DNA of 6,113 bases from Actinomycetota bacterium (lineage in GTDB: Bacteria > Actinomycetota > Humimicrobiia > Humimicrobiales > Humimicrobiaceae), in assembly GCA_028718045.1 (NCBI GenBank), contig JAQUMQ010000094.1, forward strand, positions 1-6,113, in the 5' to 3' direction. Positions within the stretch are counted from its first letter, which is position 1; each line of letters starts with the position of its first letter. A program made the translations under genes and the position numbers. Shown piece by piece: positions 4,788-6,113 of this stretch. The notes under the pieces were generated by a model, which saw nothing but the letters and a program-made list of their open reading frames with translations, was not told the DNA's origin and made no database searches.

Positions 4788-5618
4788 TTGAACATAAATC
4801 CCGTGGCATTCAATCTTTTTGGAAAAATCGAAATAAGGTGGTATGGAATACTTATCGCAATAGGAATTCTTGTTGCGATTGCATTGTCTTATTACATTGC
4901 CAAATACAGACAATTAAAGGCTGAGGAAATAATTAATTTTGCACCGTTTGCTATAATCGGAGGTATTATTGGAGCTAGGCTTTTACATGTACTGGTTAAT
5001 ATTTCTTTCTATATAAAACATCCTCTGTATATTTTTGCCTATAGGCAAGGAGGACTTGCAATTCAGGGTGCAGCCATTGGCGGGATAATCGCATTGATAA
5101 TTTTTGCAAGAATAAGAAAAGTGGAATTTTGGGCTTTTGCGGATTCGATAGTTCCGGGTTTGGCTATCGCTCAGGCTATTGGAAGATGGGGCAACTATTT
5201 TAACCAGGAAGCATTCGGACGTCCAACCAATTCAAAGATCGGAATTTATATATTGCCCGAAAACAGACCTTCGGACTACATGAATTCGGAATATTTTCAT
5301 CCTACTTTTTTATACGAGTCGATTGCTAATTTTATTTTGTTTGGAATTCTGATTTTCATGCATTACTTTTTTAAAAAACACAAAGACAAATATCCGCATG
5401 GCTTGATTATTAATACATATCTTATAGTTTATTCTCTTTACAGGATATTTATCGAATATTACAGGATTGACAGCTCATATGTCGGAACATTTAAGGTGGT
5501 CTATCTTATTAGCGGACTAACGATAATCGTTGCTCTTATCATTGCAAATATTCTGGTAAACAAATTTAATGCAAAGAAAAAAGAAGAAGCAATCGAAGAA
5601 GAAAATTGGAAAAAATAA
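4788..5618 (+). CDS. lgt: Prolipoprotein diacylglyceryl transferase
   Basis: A 276-residue integral membrane enzyme that moves the diacylglyceryl group of phosphatidylglycerol onto the lipobox cysteine of prolipoproteins, the first step of lipoprotein maturation. The N-terminus (NPVAFNLFGKIEIRWYG) is typical. About seven hydrophobic helices follow, near 19-37, 50-70, 90-108, 116-131, 178-195, 205-222 and 236-257. The signature GRWGNYFNQEAFG spans 132-144, with Arg133 and Asn136; HPTFLYES (171-178) and the R219xxxE223xxR226 stretch are also present. The loop usually written HGG(M/L)xFHGG reads RQGGLAIQGA (86-95), so Gln93 replaces the His or Tyr common there. The C-terminal tail is Lys/Glu-rich and cytosolic. 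Translation starts at TTG behind a GGAGGA site. The length is normal. It appears monocistronic, with gaps of more than 300 bp on both sides. Confidence 0.95.
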   Translation: MNINPVAFNLFGKIEIRWYGILIAIGILVAIALSYYIAKYRQLKAEEIINFAPFAIIGGIIGARLLHVLVNISFYIKHPLYIFAYRQGGLAIQGAAIGGIIALIIFARIRKVEFWAFADSIVPGLAIAQAIGRWGNYFNQEAFGRPTNSKIGIYILPENRPSDYMNSEYFHPTFLYESIANFILFGILIFMHYFFKKHKDKYPHGLIINTYLIVYSLYRIFIEYYRIDSSYVGTFKVVYLISGLTIIVALIIANILVNKFNAKKKEEAIEEENWKK

Positions 5619-5922
5619 CTGTGTTTCATAATTTTCGTATTTTTATTTTTTTGATTTTACGTGGCTAAAATAAGGAAACTTACTTTTTAAACCGTTTTTT
5701 AAATAATCGCGTCATACTTATGGGTTGATAAACTTACATCGAATTTTGCCGCATATTTTTTTATATCTTTCGTATTTATGTGGGAGTCGTAAAGATTGCG
5801 GAAAATCGATATTGTTTTATTTGAATATTTTTAATATATTAACATGATAAAAAATGTAAAAATTTTCTAAAAACATTGCTAAAACCATAGAAACAATATC
5901 AACTATTCATTAAATTAGCGAA
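5619..5922. other. Intergenic region between lgt and hisD
   Basis: This AT-rich stretch contains no plus-strand gene and no convincing terminator for lgt; the best inverted repeat (TTATTTT 5643-5649 with AAAATAA 5667-5673) is all A-T. A promoter-like pair for hisD lies at 5812-5840. On the minus strand, 5830 to 5699 is a 43-codon open stretch without a usual start codon (see findings). Confidence 0.6.
5812..5840 (+). promoter_or_regulatory. Candidate promoter for hisD
   Basis: TTGTTT (5812-5817), a 17-bp spacer and TATATT (5835-5840) resemble a sigma-70-type promoter. The hisD ATG is 82 bp beyond the -10, leaving a leader of about 75 nt with no recognisable attenuator or T-box in it. The surrounding DNA is so AT-rich that a chance match is possible. 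Confidence 0.3.
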
Positions 5923-6113
5923 ATGTCTTTAAATTTTTTAAGGGTAGATAAAGTAAAAAATATTGACGAAGCTTTTGATATATGCAAAAGTCATTTCGAA
6001 ATACCCACACATGTGATCGAATTGGTGGATGATATTATAAGTAATGTCAAGCAAAATGGCGAGAAAGCCGTCATTAAATATACAAATTCTTTTGATAAAA
6101 TGTCGTTTAGGAA
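5923..6113 (+). CDS. hisD: Histidinol dehydrogenase, N-terminal part (3' end beyond window)
   Basis: The first 63 codons of an open frame that runs off the right edge. HisD is the zinc- and NAD-dependent enzyme that oxidises L-histidinol to L-histidine in two steps, the last of histidine synthesis. The segment from Val31 to Asp58 (helix ending DDIISNVKQNGEKAV, then IKYTNSFD) matches the conserved HisD N-terminal pattern V..I...V...GD.A...YT..FD, with Glu47 where Asp is usual. The zinc and catalytic residues lie outside the window. The ATG at 5923 is the first in frame after a stop at 5911-5913. No clear Shine-Dalgarno precedes it, so expression strength or the exact start is uncertain. It may be the first gene of a his operon continuing to the right. 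Confidence 0.85.
   Translation, partial: MSLNFLRVDKVKNIDEAFDICKSHFEIPTHVIELVDDIISNVKQNGEKAVIKYTNSFDKMSFR

Noticed and set aside
1..6113. tRNA, rRNA, CRISPR array, insertion sequence or prophage signatures
   Set aside because: I saw no cloverleaf-like tRNA ends, regularly spaced repeats, transposase motifs or terminal inverted repeats in the window.

Overview
The window is AT-rich chromosomal DNA from what looks like an anaerobic, low-GC Gram-positive (Firmicutes/Clostridia-like) bacterium. The evidence is strong GGAGG-type ribosome binding sites, a TTG-initiated lgt whose Arg-Trp-Gly-Asn and Asn-Gln-Glu motifs read as Firmicutes-type, frequent AGA/ATA codons, and an iron-sulfur flavoprotein and a DUF1638 protein, both of which I associate with anaerobes. 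The taxonomic call is inference from style; no rRNA or other marker is present.

Layout: (1) positions 469 to 1, minus strand, hold the first 156 codons of an alpha/beta-hydrolase-fold protein cut by the window edge. (2) A divergent intergenic region of about 325 bp (470-794) contains short palindromes, a triple ACTGAT repeat and three copies of an 8-bp TGTCG(A/G)TA motif, two of them exactly 10 bp apart. (3) Positions 795-4436 hold four tightly spaced plus-strand genes that look like one operon: a 72-residue HMA copper-binding protein, a P1B-1 copper-exporting ATPase without its own N-terminal HMA domain, a DUF1638 protein of unknown function, and a flavodoxin-fold protein with the compact CX2CX2CX5C motif of iron-sulfur flavoproteins. 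(4) A 351-bp gap holds a weak terminator candidate and candidate promoters for lgt. (5) lgt, prolipoprotein diacylglyceryl transferase, spans 4788-5618. (6) A 304-bp gap precedes the start of hisD (histidinol dehydrogenase), which runs off the right edge.

How the genes may work together: the HMA protein and CopA would capture cytosolic Cu(I) and export it. The two genes behind them are the unusual part. One is an uncharacterised DUF1638 protein with a CxxC motif and a Met/Cys-rich C-terminal tail, the other a predicted [4Fe-4S]/FMN electron-transfer protein. Their co-transcription with copper export suggests, but does not prove, a role in metal or redox homeostasis. No copper-responsive regulator (CsoR, CopY) is encoded in the window. 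lgt and hisD look like separate housekeeping units.

Two starts are better placed at internal ATGs than at the longest-ORF ATG. For the HMA gene it is 795, because the Shine-Dalgarno sequence lies inside the longer frame. For the DUF1638 gene it is 3119, because the Shine-Dalgarno abuts the upstream ATG with no spacer.
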